A stretch of 64,000 bases of DNA from RYN-230 sp963793825 (GTDB lineage: Bacteria; Actinomycetota; Actinomycetes; Streptosporangiales; Streptosporangiaceae). Of the stretch, positions 50,594 to 60,300 are shown one piece after another (position 1 is the stretch's first letter; the number at the start of each line of letters is the position of its first letter). The notes beneath the pieces are model-generated. The model worked only from the letters and a program-made list of their open reading frames with translations, did no database searches and was not told the DNA's origin. The position numbers and the translations under genes are program-made. The stretch spans positions 186,001-250,000 of the forward strand of contig CAWCBE010000016.1 in NCBI GenBank assembly GCA_963793825.1, given 5' to 3'.

Positions 50594-51877
50594 ATGCCCA
50601 GGCATGGAGGCCCAATGGCATGGCGTCGATCGGGCCGACGGCCTGGCCATCGGGGGACGATGGCGCTGGCTGTCCTGGCCGGCGCGGCGGTCCTGGTGGC
50701 GGGGTGCGGGCAGTCACGGCCGCCCGCGGGCCGCGGGCCGCAGATGCTGCTGGGCCGCCTAGAGCAGCTTCCCGCCAGCAGTCTGTCCCCAGCGCAGGTC
50801 ACGGCCGCGCAGGATGCGTTCAGCCTGGCGCTTTTCGGCCGCATCTGCCCGTCGATGCCCGCCGCCAACCTGCTGCTGTCACCGGAATCGGCCGCCGAGG
50901 CGCTGGGCATGCTGTATGCGGGGGCCAAAGGGCCGACCGCGGCCGCCCTCGGCCGGCTGCTCCGCCTGCCGGCCTGGAATCCGGGGCTGGTCGCCGCGCT
51001 CGAACGGCACAGCGCCGCGCTGGGCAGGCTGCGCCAGCTTGCGGTCAGCGACCACCTCTTCGAGCAATCCGGGAACCGGCCCGCCCAGCAGGTGCTCGAT
51101 GACCTGCGCACCGCCTACCATGCCGGTCTGTGGATGGTCGACTTCGGCGACGAGCCCGCGACCACGGACCGGATCAACGCGGTCGTCGCCCACGAGACCC
51201 ACGGCCTGGTCCCGGCCCTGTTCCAGGCGCCGTTGCCGCTTTCCACCCGGGCCGTGCTGTCGAACGCGCTCTACCTGAAGGCCGCCTGGCTTCACCCGTT
51301 CCCCGCGGCCGGGCCGGCGCCGTTCCACACCGCCAACGGCCGGGTGGTCCAGATACCGCTGATGAGCAGCGTCGGCCCGGTGGCCAGCTACCGCCGGGCG
51401 GCCGGCTGGCAGTCGGCCACGCTGCCTTACGCCGGCGGCCGGCTGGCCGCGGTCGCCCTCCTGCCGCCGGCGCACGCCGCCACGTGCGCCGCCCCCACGC
51501 TGGGCCAGTGGAATGCGCTGACCTCCGGGACCTCCACCCAGTCCGCCGAGGTGCGGCTGCCACGACTGCACCTGAGCCAGGCCTGGAACAACCTGCAGGG
51601 CCCCCTGGCCGCGATGGGCCTGCCACTGAGCGGCGACTACACCGGCTTGGGCGCCGGGGACAGCCAGATATCCGAAGTCGTCCAGCAAGACATCATGGAC
51701 GTCACCCCGGCGGGGACCACCGCCGCCGCGGCCACCGGCGTGGCGGTGGGCACCGCCGCGATCGCGGGTCCCATGGTGTCCCTGACCTTCAGCCGGCCGT
51801 TCCTGCTGCTGCTCGAGGACACCGCCACGCACACCCCGTTGTTCCTCGCCCAGGTCACTGACCCGTCCCAGCAGTGA
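50594..51877 (+). CDS. Serpin-family protease inhibitor, lipoprotein
   Basis: A 427-residue serpin. The lipobox is LVAGC (Cys about 38) after basic residues. Serpin features include FSLALFGRI, NLLLSPESAAEALGMLYAGA, DRINAVVAHETHGLVPALFQ, VLSNALYLKAAWLHPFP, a hinge and reactive-loop area GTTAAAATGVAVGTAAIAGP and the C-terminal strand SRPFLLLLEDTATHTPLFLA. The small-residue hinge (Thr/Ala) is the type seen in inhibitory serpins. The likely scissile position lies between the hinge and SRPF; the exact P1 cannot be set by eye. Bacterial serpins are uncommon, and one beside a secreted serine protease suggests an inhibitor-protease pair at the cell surface. Confidence 0.9.
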   Translation: MPRHGGPMAWRRSGRRPGHRGTMALAVLAGAAVLVAGCGQSRPPAGRGPQMLLGRLEQLPASSLSPAQVTAAQDAFSLALFGRICPSMPAANLLLSPESAAEALGMLYAGAKGPTAAALGRLLRLPAWNPGLVAALERHSAALGRLRQLAVSDHLFEQSGNRPAQQVLDDLRTAYHAGLWMVDFGDEPATTDRINAVVAHETHGLVPALFQAPLPLSTRAVLSNALYLKAAWLHPFPAAGPAPFHTANGRVVQIPLMSSVGPVASYRRAAGWQSATLPYAGGRLAAVALLPPAHAATCAAPTLGQWNALTSGTSTQSAEVRLPRLHLSQAWNNLQGPLAAMGLPLSGDYTGLGAGDSQISEVVQQDIMDVTPAGTTAAAATGVAVGTAAIAGPMVSLTFSRPFLLLLEDTATHTPLFLAQVTDPSQQ

Positions 51878-51914
51878 GCCGGCCGGTCAGTCACGACGGC
51901 CTGCGCCCGGCTCG

Positions 51915-54785
51915 CTAAGCCCAGCCGAGCTCGCTGAGCTTGGCCCGGATCTCGTCAGCCTCCGGCTGCTGAAGGTCATCCAGGATCGCGAGCGCCTCTT
52001 CCCACGCCGCACGGGCCCCCTCCGCATCCCCGGCCGCGTGCCGGGCGTCGCCGAGGTGGCCGAGAGTCTCGCCCACGCCCCAGCGGCTGCCCATCTCGCG
52101 ATCGAGGTCGACGGCCTGCTGGTAGTAGGCCATGGCCTCGGCGTAGTTGCCGACCTGCTGGTGCGCGTACCCGAGGGTGTCCAGCGCGCCCGCCGCCCCG
52201 TCCTGGTTGCCCTGGTCGCGGAACAGGTCGAGCGCCTGCTCGCAGTAGCGGAGGGCCCCCTGGTGATCCCCGAGCAGAGTGTGGAACCAGCCGAGGGAGT
52301 TGAGCGCGAGGGCCCGGCCGGACTGGTCGCCGAGGGCCGTGTACAAGTCCAGCGCCTGCCGGGCGTGGTCCAGGGCCTCCTCGTACCGGTCCTGGAAGTG
52401 CAGCGTGATGGCCAGCGCGTTGTGCACGTAGGCCTGGCCAGCCTGGTCCCCGCGCTCGGTGTGGATGCTCAGCGCGAGCCCCAGGTGGGCGTAGGCGTCC
52501 TCGTAACCGCCGAGCCGGGCGCGGGCGTAGCCGTGTCTCTCGTGGGCGCCCGCCTGGGCGGCCCGGTCGCCGAGCCGCTCCGCGGCGGCCAGGGCGATCT
52601 GCTCGGTGACCGTCCACTCGTGCCAGCGTCCCCGGGTGTCCAGGAACCGGGACATCGCCCACGGGATCTGCCACGCGTGGGTGTCGAAGCCGGTTTCCGC
52701 CGCCCGTTCGGCCGCGGCCACCAGCACGCGGCGCTCCGCCTCGAACCAGGCCAGCGCGTGCCCGACGTCGCCGATGTGCTCGGGCACGGCGCCCGGCCGG
52801 AGCGGGGCCAGCGTGACCGGCCGGCGGGTGGGATGCAGCTGCAGCCCGGCCGAGTTGGCCGTGTGCAGGTAGTGATCGAGCATCCGGCCGGTGGCCGCGC
52901 GCCGGTCAGCCTCGCGGTCGGCCGACTGTGCCTGCTCGGCGGCGTACGCCCGGAGCAGGTCGTGGCTGGAGAACCGGCCGGGGGCGTGCTCGGCCAGCAG
53001 GTGCACCCGGGCCAGCTCGCCGAGGCTGCGGCGTGCGTCGTCCAGCGGCAGCCCGGCCATGCTGGCCGCCGCCGCGGCGGAGATGTCTGGCCCGGCGTGC
53101 AGCCCGAGCAGCCGGAACAGCCGGGCCGTCGCCGCGTCGAGGTGCTGGTAGGACCAGGACAGGACGGCACGGACGTTAGTGACTGCATGCCCGGCGTCCA
53201 GCGCGTCCAGCCGCCCGCGGGCATCGCGCAGGTCGGCGGTCAGCGCGGCCAGCGAGAGCCCGGGCTGGCTGGCGGAGCGGGCGGCGGCGATGCTCAGCGC
53301 CAGGGGCAGCCGCGCGCACAGCCGGATCAGCTCGCCGGCCGCGGACGGGTCGGCGGCGACCCGTTCCGGGCCAAGGCGGCGGGTCAGCAGTTCCCGGGCC
53401 TCGGCCTCGGCCAGCACATCCAGCGTGAGCGGGAACGCGCCCTCGGCGGCCACCAGGCTGGTGAGCTGGCGGCGGCTGGTCACGATGACCAGGCAGCCGG
53501 GGCTGGCCGGCAGCAGCGGGCGGACCTGATCGACGTCCCGGGCGTTGTCCAGCAGCACCAGCATCCGCTTCCCGGCCAGGAGGCTGCGGTACAAGCCCGC
53601 CTGCGCGTCCAGGCCGGCCGGAACCCGGCCCGCGGGCACGGCCAGGGCATCCAGGAAGAGCCTGATCGCCTCAGCCGGGGTCACCGGCGGCCCGGCCGGA
53701 TCGAATCCGCGCAGGTTCACGTACAGCTGCCCGTCCGGGAACCGGTCGGCTACCTGGTGCGCGAAATGCAGGGCCAGCGTGGTCTTGCCGATCCCGGCCG
53801 TCCCGTCGATGACCGAGATCACCGTCGCCTGGGCCGTCCCGGCGGCCTCGGCGGCCAGCGCGGCGAGCGCGGCGAGCGGCTCAGCCCGGCCAGCGAAGTG
53901 CCGCGTCGCGGCGGGCAGGTGCCGTGGCACCACGGGATGCTGCCCGGCCGCCGGGTCGCGGGGCCCCGGGGCGGCCGGGCTGAGCGGCACCGGTGCGGGG
54001 GCGGCCAGCTCCCCGCCCGTGCCGAGCAGCAGCTCACTGTCGGCCGCCAGGATGCGCTGGTGCAGCAGCCTGAGCTCGGGACCGGGATCGATGCCCAGGT
54101 CGTCGGCCAGGATGCGCCGCACGTCCTGGTAGGCGGCGAGGGCGTCGGCCTGCCGGCCGCTGCGGTACAGGCTCAGCATCAGCTGGGCGTGGAACTGCTC
54201 CTGCACCGGGTGAGCCGCGACCAGCTGGCGCAGTTCCGCCACCAGCTCACCGTCCCGGCCCAGGTGCAGATCCGCGTCGATCCGCGCGACCAGCGCCTCC
54301 AGCCGCTGGTCTTCGATCGGGGGAACCTCGCGTTCCCGCAGCAGCCGCGAGGGCACGTCGGCGAGCGGCTCGCCCCGCCACAATCCCAGCGCATCCCGGA
54401 GCAGCCCGGCCGCCTGGGCCCAGCTGCCGGCCTCGGCGGCCGCCCGGCCGCGGGCGGCGAGGGCGCCGAACTCGCGGACGTCGAGCTCGCCGTCGGCCAC
54501 CTTCATCAGGTAGCCCGGCGGCTGCGTCTCGATCAGGTCGGCACCGGACGGCCCCAGCGTCGAGCGCAGCCGCTGGACGGCGCTGTGCAGCGCGCCCCGC
54601 GCCCCGGCCGGCGGCCCGCCTTCCCACAGCATCTCGGCCAGTGCGTCCAGGCTGACCACCCGCCCGGCGCTCAGCAGCAGGGCGGCCAGCAGCACCCGTT
54701 GCCGGGGTGCCGACACCGGCACGTGCCGCGCGCCGTCACGGACGATCAGCGGCCCGAGCAGCCCGAAGTCCACGCCCAGCACCAC
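51915..54785 (-). CDS. AfsR/SARP-family regulator: DNA-binding, BTAD, NB-ARC and TPR domains
   Basis: About 956 residues. N-terminal OmpR-like winged helix (FGLLGPLIVRDGARHVPVSA, RQRVLLAALLLSAGRVVS, LIETQPPGYLMKV), BTAD about 100-250 (EFGALAARGRAAAEAGSWAQ, FHAQLMLSLYRSGRQADALA), NB-ARC/STAND NTPase about 290-560 (IDGTAGIGKTTLALHFAHQV Walker A, RMLVLLDNARDVDQVRPLLP Walker B) and C-terminal TPRs about 690-950 (AYVHNALAITLHFQDRYEEA, ALDTLGYAHQQVGNYAEAMA). AfsR-type proteins govern antibiotic and developmental genes. No biosynthetic cluster is within the window. GTG 54785 is the first possible start; GTG 54782 or 54773 would also fit the GGGAGG site. Confidence 0.92.
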   Translation of the reverse strand: MVLGVDFGLLGPLIVRDGARHVPVSAPRQRVLLAALLLSAGRVVSLDALAEMLWEGGPPAGARGALHSAVQRLRSTLGPSGADLIETQPPGYLMKVADGELDVREFGALAARGRAAAEAGSWAQAAGLLRDALGLWRGEPLADVPSRLLREREVPPIEDQRLEALVARIDADLHLGRDGELVAELRQLVAAHPVQEQFHAQLMLSLYRSGRQADALAAYQDVRRILADDLGIDPGPELRLLHQRILAADSELLLGTGGELAAPAPVPLSPAAPGPRDPAAGQHPVVPRHLPAATRHFAGRAEPLAALAALAAEAAGTAQATVISVIDGTAGIGKTTLALHFAHQVADRFPDGQLYVNLRGFDPAGPPVTPAEAIRLFLDALAVPAGRVPAGLDAQAGLYRSLLAGKRMLVLLDNARDVDQVRPLLPASPGCLVIVTSRRQLTSLVAAEGAFPLTLDVLAEAEARELLTRRLGPERVAADPSAAGELIRLCARLPLALSIAAARSASQPGLSLAALTADLRDARGRLDALDAGHAVTNVRAVLSWSYQHLDAATARLFRLLGLHAGPDISAAAAASMAGLPLDDARRSLGELARVHLLAEHAPGRFSSHDLLRAYAAEQAQSADREADRRAATGRMLDHYLHTANSAGLQLHPTRRPVTLAPLRPGAVPEHIGDVGHALAWFEAERRVLVAAAERAAETGFDTHAWQIPWAMSRFLDTRGRWHEWTVTEQIALAAAERLGDRAAQAGAHERHGYARARLGGYEDAYAHLGLALSIHTERGDQAGQAYVHNALAITLHFQDRYEEALDHARQALDLYTALGDQSGRALALNSLGWFHTLLGDHQGALRYCEQALDLFRDQGNQDGAAGALDTLGYAHQQVGNYAEAMAYYQQAVDLDREMGSRWGVGETLGHLGDARHAAGDAEGARAAWEEALAILDDLQQPEADEIRAKLSELGWA

Positions 54786-55005
54786 CTCCCAGCCCTCTGC
54801 GCGCGGTGCCAGCGGACCGTGCCCGCACCGCCGGCCCGGCCGCAGCGTGCCCGGCGCGGTGAGCCATCAGTGAGCCGTGGCTCCCGTCCTGACGGTGATT
54901 CGTGAGGTTTAGCTGGCATTGTGATGATGCTATTCCCGCCCAGCCGGTGAGGGCGCCGCTGCCGGGGCTTCGGGCCTGCATCAGATCGGAGGGGTTCGTG
55001 GAGCA

Positions 55006-55545
55006 ATGACCGTCCCGGGGATCGACACGCTCTCCTGGTCATCGGCGGCCTACTCGCGCCGGGTGGCCAGGCCTTCCGCCGGGCCAGCGATCCAGCCTGA
55101 CCAGGAACTGGCCCGCATGCAGGAATGGCCGCTGCGCAGCTATCTCGAGCTGCGGGCCCTGCCCACGTCCGCGCACTCGGCCCGGCTCCATGCCAAGAAC
55201 GTCCTGCACGAGTGGCGCCTGGGCGCGCTCGCCGACACGGTGGAACTGCTGGTCTCCGAGATCATCACCAACGCGCTGCGCGCCTCGGCGCGAAACGGGC
55301 CGCTGCGGCCCGAGACCGTCCATGCGCGTGCGCCCTGGATGCGATTCTGGCTCACCTCGGACGGGCACAGCGTCCTCATCCAGGTGTGGGACGGTGACGA
55401 TCACCATCCGTGCCGCCAGGACGCCGGGCCAGACGCCGAGGGCGGGCGGGGCCTGCTGCTCGTCGAGACCCTCAGCACCCGGTGGGGCTGCTACCCGCCG
55501 GACGGGCCAGTCGGCAAGACCGTCTGGGCTGTCGTCGCTCAGTGA
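55006..55545 (+). CDS. ATP-binding protein, RsbW-like HATPase domain
   Basis: A 179-residue single-domain HATPase_c_2 protein of the large actinobacterial family: LPTSAHSARLHAKNVLHEWR, LADTVELLVSEIITNALRAS (N box) and GPDAEGGRGLLLVETLSTRW (G box). These proteins resemble anti-sigma kinases RsbW/SpoIIAB and may pair with STAS proteins such as that at 22833. ATG 55006 preceded by GGAGG. Confidence 0.88.
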   Translation: MTVPGIDTLSWSSAAYSRRVARPSAGPAIQPDQELARMQEWPLRSYLELRALPTSAHSARLHAKNVLHEWRLGALADTVELLVSEIITNALRASARNGPLRPETVHARAPWMRFWLTSDGHSVLIQVWDGDDHHPCRQDAGPDAEGGRGLLLVETLSTRWGCYPPDGPVGKTVWAVVAQ

Positions 55546-55805
55546 GCGTTCCGCGCCCCCGTTGTGCACCCGGCAGGCCACGCTCGCGGTGAGCCGGGAC
55601 CGGTAGCCGCCCCATCGCCCGTCAATCCGGGAAGACCTGATCAGGTCGGGACCTCGCGCGGAATCGGGGGAACACGGCTGGCCGAGCACGGCGGCCAGCG
55701 CGGCGGTCCCGATTTCCGGTAGTTTCCCGCCGAAGGTCAATGTGATGCCAGTATGCGCATGCCGGTGCTGGATGCCCCGTTCCGGCCTTCTGGAAGGGCT
55801 CACGG

Positions 55806-57362
55806 ATGGGAACGAGGCACCCCAGCCTCCGCTCGGTCTATGGCGTGCTGGCTGGCCTGGTCACGACGGTCGTGCTGGCCGCCTGCATCCCCACGGACAT
55901 CGGGGTCGTCAGCGCAGCTGCCCGCGGTGGCCTGGCGGTTGAGGTGGCGGGCGGCCCGGCGGGCCACTACGTGGTCCCGGCCGGCATCCACAAGATCAAG
56001 CACGTGATCATCGTGATGCAGGAGAACCGGTCGTTCGACAGCTACTTCGGCACCTTCCCCGGTGCCGACGGCATCCCGATGGAGCTGGGGATCCCCGCGG
56101 TGTGCGTGCCGAACCCGTCCGGGAGCTGCACCCGGCCCTATCACGACAAGGCCGACAGGAACGGCGGCGGGCCGCACAGCGAGGTCAACGCGGTCGCCGA
56201 CGTGAACGGCGGCGCGATGAATGGCTTCATCCTCCAGCGCGCCCTGGCCCGGAAAGGCTGCCACGTCCTGGCTGACCCGGCGTGCGTCAGCACCCGCTCG
56301 CCGGACGTGATGGGCTACCACACCGCCGCGGAGATCCCCAACTACTGGGCCTACGCCCGGGACTTCGCGCTCGATGACCACATGTTCGAGCCGGTGAAGT
56401 CGTGGTCGCTGCCGGATCACCTGTACCTGGTCTCGGAGTGGTCGGCCAAGTGCCGCAGCCGGTCCCCGATGAGCTGCGTGAGCGACATCGTCGGGCCCTA
56501 CAACGTCACCGGGTTCGACAACGCGGTGGCCCGGGAACTCGCCGACGGCAAGACGTCCATCGACTTCGCCTGGACCGACATCACCTGGCTGCTGTACCTC
56601 CACCACGTCAGCTGGGCGTATTACGTGCAGGCCGGCACCCAGCCGGACTGTGCGGACGACGCCGCGGAGACCTGCGCCGCGGTCAAGCAGAACGTGCAGA
56701 CCCTCGGTATCTGGAATCCGCTGCCCATGTTCGGCGACGTGCAGTCCGATCACCAGCAGAAGAACATCCAGTCGCTGAGCGCGTACTTCCAGGCGGCCAG
56801 GGCCGGCGCGCTGCCCGCGGTCAGCTGGATCACGCCGTCCGGCCCGGACAGCGAGCATCCGCCCAACAGCGTGCACCGCGGCCAGGCCTACGTCACGGCC
56901 ATCGTCAACGCGGCGATGAAGAGCCCCGACTGGAAATCCACCGCGATCTTCGTGAGCTGGGACGACTGGGGCGGCTTCTACGACCATGTGGTGCCCCCGG
57001 CGGTGGACCAGGCCGGGTACGGCCTGCGGGTGCCGGCCCTCAGCATCTCGCCGTACGCCAGGACGGGCTACATCGACCACCAGGTGCTGAGCAGCGACGC
57101 CTACCTGAAGTTCATCGAGGACGACTTCCTGGGCGGCGCCCGGCTGAACCCGAGAACCGACGGGCGTCCCGACCCGCGGCCCGACGTGCGGGAAGACGAG
57201 CCGATCCTCGGCAACCTGGTGCAGGACTTCAACTTCAATCAGCCGCCGCGGTCGCCGGTGCTGCTGCCGACGAACCCGGCGAGCGACTCACCGAGCCTCC
57301 CGGCCTACTTCAAGGGCCTCCCCGCCTGCCTGGGGTGCACGGTTCCGCCGCCCGGCTCGTAG
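55806..57362 (+). CDS. Lipoprotein phosphoesterase (phospholipase C/acid phosphatase family)
   Basis: A 518-residue member of the PF04185 phosphoesterase family. Signal peptide with lipobox VVLAAC (Cys about 27), then HVIIVMQENRSFDSYFGTFP (ENRSFD near residues 73-78, the nucleophile/metal region), AWTDITWLLYLHHVSWAYYV, VSWITPSGPDSEHPP, and AIFVSWDDWGGFYDHVVPPA with catalytic Asp/His. Members hydrolyse phospholipids or phosphate esters outside the cell. ATG 55806. Converges with the nSTAND gene after 34 bp. Confidence 0.9.
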   Translation: MGTRHPSLRSVYGVLAGLVTTVVLAACIPTDIGVVSAAARGGLAVEVAGGPAGHYVVPAGIHKIKHVIIVMQENRSFDSYFGTFPGADGIPMELGIPAVCVPNPSGSCTRPYHDKADRNGGGPHSEVNAVADVNGGAMNGFILQRALARKGCHVLADPACVSTRSPDVMGYHTAAEIPNYWAYARDFALDDHMFEPVKSWSLPDHLYLVSEWSAKCRSRSPMSCVSDIVGPYNVTGFDNAVARELADGKTSIDFAWTDITWLLYLHHVSWAYYVQAGTQPDCADDAAETCAAVKQNVQTLGIWNPLPMFGDVQSDHQQKNIQSLSAYFQAARAGALPAVSWITPSGPDSEHPPNSVHRGQAYVTAIVNAAMKSPDWKSTAIFVSWDDWGGFYDHVVPPAVDQAGYGLRVPALSISPYARTGYIDHQVLSSDAYLKFIEDDFLGGARLNPRTDGRPDPRPDVREDEPILGNLVQDFNFNQPPRSPVLLPTNPASDSPSLPAYFKGLPACLGCTVPPPGS

Positions 57363-57396
57363 CTGGATGACGGCGCGTCCATTACCCGGGCAACCA

Positions 57397-60300
57397 TTAC
57401 GGCCTGGGTGGGCACGGCGGGTTATACGGCAGCTGAGAGATGTACTGATCCCACTGCGCGCGGGTGAGCGTGTTGCCGGTAGTGGCACAGATCCGCTGGA
57501 TGGCGTCATGGACGCTCAGGTCCCACAGCCGGACGTAGTGGTCGGCACCGCCGGCGGCCAGGGTCTGCCCGTCCGGGCTGAACGCCACCGAGTTGATCGG
57601 GCCCGTGGGGCCGCTGAGGAGCGCGCCGAGCGGGGTGGGGTGGGCCGGGTCGGCCAGGTTCCACAGCCAGACCGCGCCGCTGTTGCTGCCCGCGGCCAGG
57701 GTCTGCCCGTCCGGGCTGAACGCCACCGAGTTGATCGGGCCCGTGGGGCCGCTGAGGAGCTGGCCGAGCCGGATGGGGTGGGCCGGCTTGGCCAGGTTCC
57801 ACAGCCAGACCCCGTCGTTGTAGCTGCCGGCCGCCAGAGTCTGCCCGTGCGGGCTGAACGCCACCGAGTTGATGGCGGATGTGGGGCCGCCCAGGGACCG
57901 GCCGGGCGGGGTGGGGTGGGCCGGCTTGGCCAGGTTCCACAGCCAGACCCCTTCGCTATGGCTGCCGGCGACCAGAGTCTGCCCGTGCGGGCTGAACGCC
58001 ACCGAGTCGACTTCGCCCATGAGCCCGTGCAGGGGCCGTCCGAGCCGGGCGGGGTGGGCCAGGTCCCACAGCCAGACCCGGCCATCCTCGCTGCCCGCGG
58101 CCAGGATCCGCCCGTCTGAGCTGAACGCCACCGCGTAGACAGCGTTCGTGGGGCCACGCAGGGGCCGGCCGAGCGGGGTGGGGTGGGCCGGGTCGGCCAG
58201 GTTCCACAGCCCGACTGTGTAGTTGTAGCGGCCCGCGGCCAGGGTCCGCCCGTCCGAGCTGAACGCCACCGAGGAGACACCGTTCGCGGGGCCGCCCGGC
58301 GGCCCGAGCGGGGTGCGGCGGGCCGGGTGGGCCGGGTTCCACAGCCAGACCCGGCCATCGTCGCTGCCCGCGGCCAGGGTCCGCCCGGGCCGGCTGAACG
58401 CCACCGAGGTGACGGGGCCCCGGGGGCCAGTAAAGACGCCGGATGGGAGGTTCCACAGCCATACCGTGCCGTCCATGCTGCCGACGGCCAGGGTCCGCCC
58501 GTCTGGGCTGAACGCCACCGAGGTGACCGGGGACGTGGGACCGGGCAGCGGCGGGCCGAGCGGGGTGGGGTGGGCCCGATCGGCCAGATTCCACAGCCAG
58601 ACCCCGCCGTTGTTGCCGCCGGCGGCCAGGGTCTGCCCGTCTGGGCTGAACGCCACCGAGGAGACACCGTTCGATGGGCCGGCCAGGGCCTGGCCGAGCC
58701 GGGTGGGGTGGGCCGGGTGGACCAGGTTCCACAGCGAGACCCGGCCACCCAGGCTGCCGGCGGCCAGGGTGTGCCCGTCTGGGCTGAACGCCACCGAGGA
58801 GACACCGTTCGCGGGGCCGGCCGCGCGCGGGCCGAGCGCGGCGGGCTGGGCCGGGTGGGCCAGGTTCCACAGCGAGACCTGGCCGTTGTTGCGGCCGGCG
58901 GCCAGGGTGTGCCCGTCTGGGCTGAACGCCACCGAGGAGATACCGTTCGCGGGGCCGGCCGTGCGCGGGCCGAGCGCGGCGGGCTGGGCCGGGTGGGCCA
59001 GGTTCCACAGCCAGACCCGGCCGCCGTCGCTGCCGGCCAGGGTGTGCCCGTCTGGGCTGAACGCCACCGAGGAGATACCGTTCGCGGGGCCGAGCGGGGT
59101 GGGGTGGGCCGGGTGGGCCAGGTTCCACAGCCAGACCCGGCCGCCGTCGCTGCCGGCCAGGGTCCGCCCGACTGGGCTGAACGCCACCGAGGAGATACCG
59201 TTCGCGGGGCCGAGCGGGGTGGGGTGGGCCGGGTGGGCCAGGTTCCACAGCCAGACCCGGCCGTCGAGGCTGCCCGTGGCCAGGGTCCGCCCGTTCCGGC
59301 TGAACGCCACCGAGGAGACGGCATCCCTCGGGCCGCTCAATCGGCTGGCCAGCGGGGCGGTGGTGGTGTCAAACAGCCGCGTTTCGGTGTCAGGCGTGGC
59401 GCTTATCTGGTTGGCGGCGGCGTCGAGCTGGGCGGCGAGCGAGGGGTTGGTGGCGGTCAGCTGCCCAGCCTCGGCGGTGACCTGGGTGGCGATTGCCTGG
59501 TCGCGTGCCGTGAGCGCATGGCCGCGCTCCTGGATGGCAAGGCCGGCGGCGGTCAGGGACAGGAGGGTGAGAACGGCGAGGGCGGCGACGGCGCTGCGGC
59601 GCCGCCGGGTCGCGCGGAGCCGGTCCTGCCAGGATGCGGCGAGAAACGCTCGCTCCTCGTTGTTGAGGTCCTGGCCGTGCTCAGCGGCCCAGTCCCGGGC
59701 CACGGCCAGGCGCGTTCCGCGGAACAGCCGGCTGGGGTCGCGGCCCCCGTACTGCCAGTCGCGGGCGGCGTCGGTGAGGTCGCGGTGGATCCGCAGGCCG
59801 GCGCGGTCCTCGGTGAGCCACTCCCGCAGCCGCGGCCAGGCAGTCAGCAGGGTCTCGTGGGTGATCTCGACCGTGTCGGCGTCGGCGGTGACCAGGCGGG
59901 CAGCGACCAGGTCCGCGAGCACCGCACGAGTGAGGGTGGCCCCTTCGCTGTCGTGCGAACCGCTGAGTTCGGCGAAATCCACCCGCCGCCGGGTGTCTGG
60001 GGTGCCCTCTCCGAGCGTGACCAGCCGCAGCAGCACGCGCTGCACGGCGGCCTGGCCCGCGGGATCGAGCCTTCCGTAGACGTTGTCGGCGGCCTGGGCG
60101 ACCGCCCCGTCGATTCCCCCCGTGGCCCGGTACCCGGCTACCGTCAGCCGCCGGCCCTCCTGGTTGTACCACGTCTGCTGCAGCGCATAGCTGAGCAGCG
60201 CCAGCCTGCCAGCCGGGTAGCTGCCCGAGTCCGTGATCACCGCGTGGTCGCGGGAGCCCGGCCTAGTGCTAGCCGGCCTAGCGTCCGCGGATATACGGAG

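Noticed and set aside
52038..54905. A 955-codon frame antisense to the SARP regulator
   Set aside because: Shadow frame; the minus strand carries BTAD, NB-ARC and TPR motifs throughout.
57500..59330. WD40 repeat array considered as a CRISPR or noncoding tandem array
   Set aside because: Period is 120-140 bp, a multiple of three, in frame, and codes WD40 blades; there are no short repeats with unique spacers.
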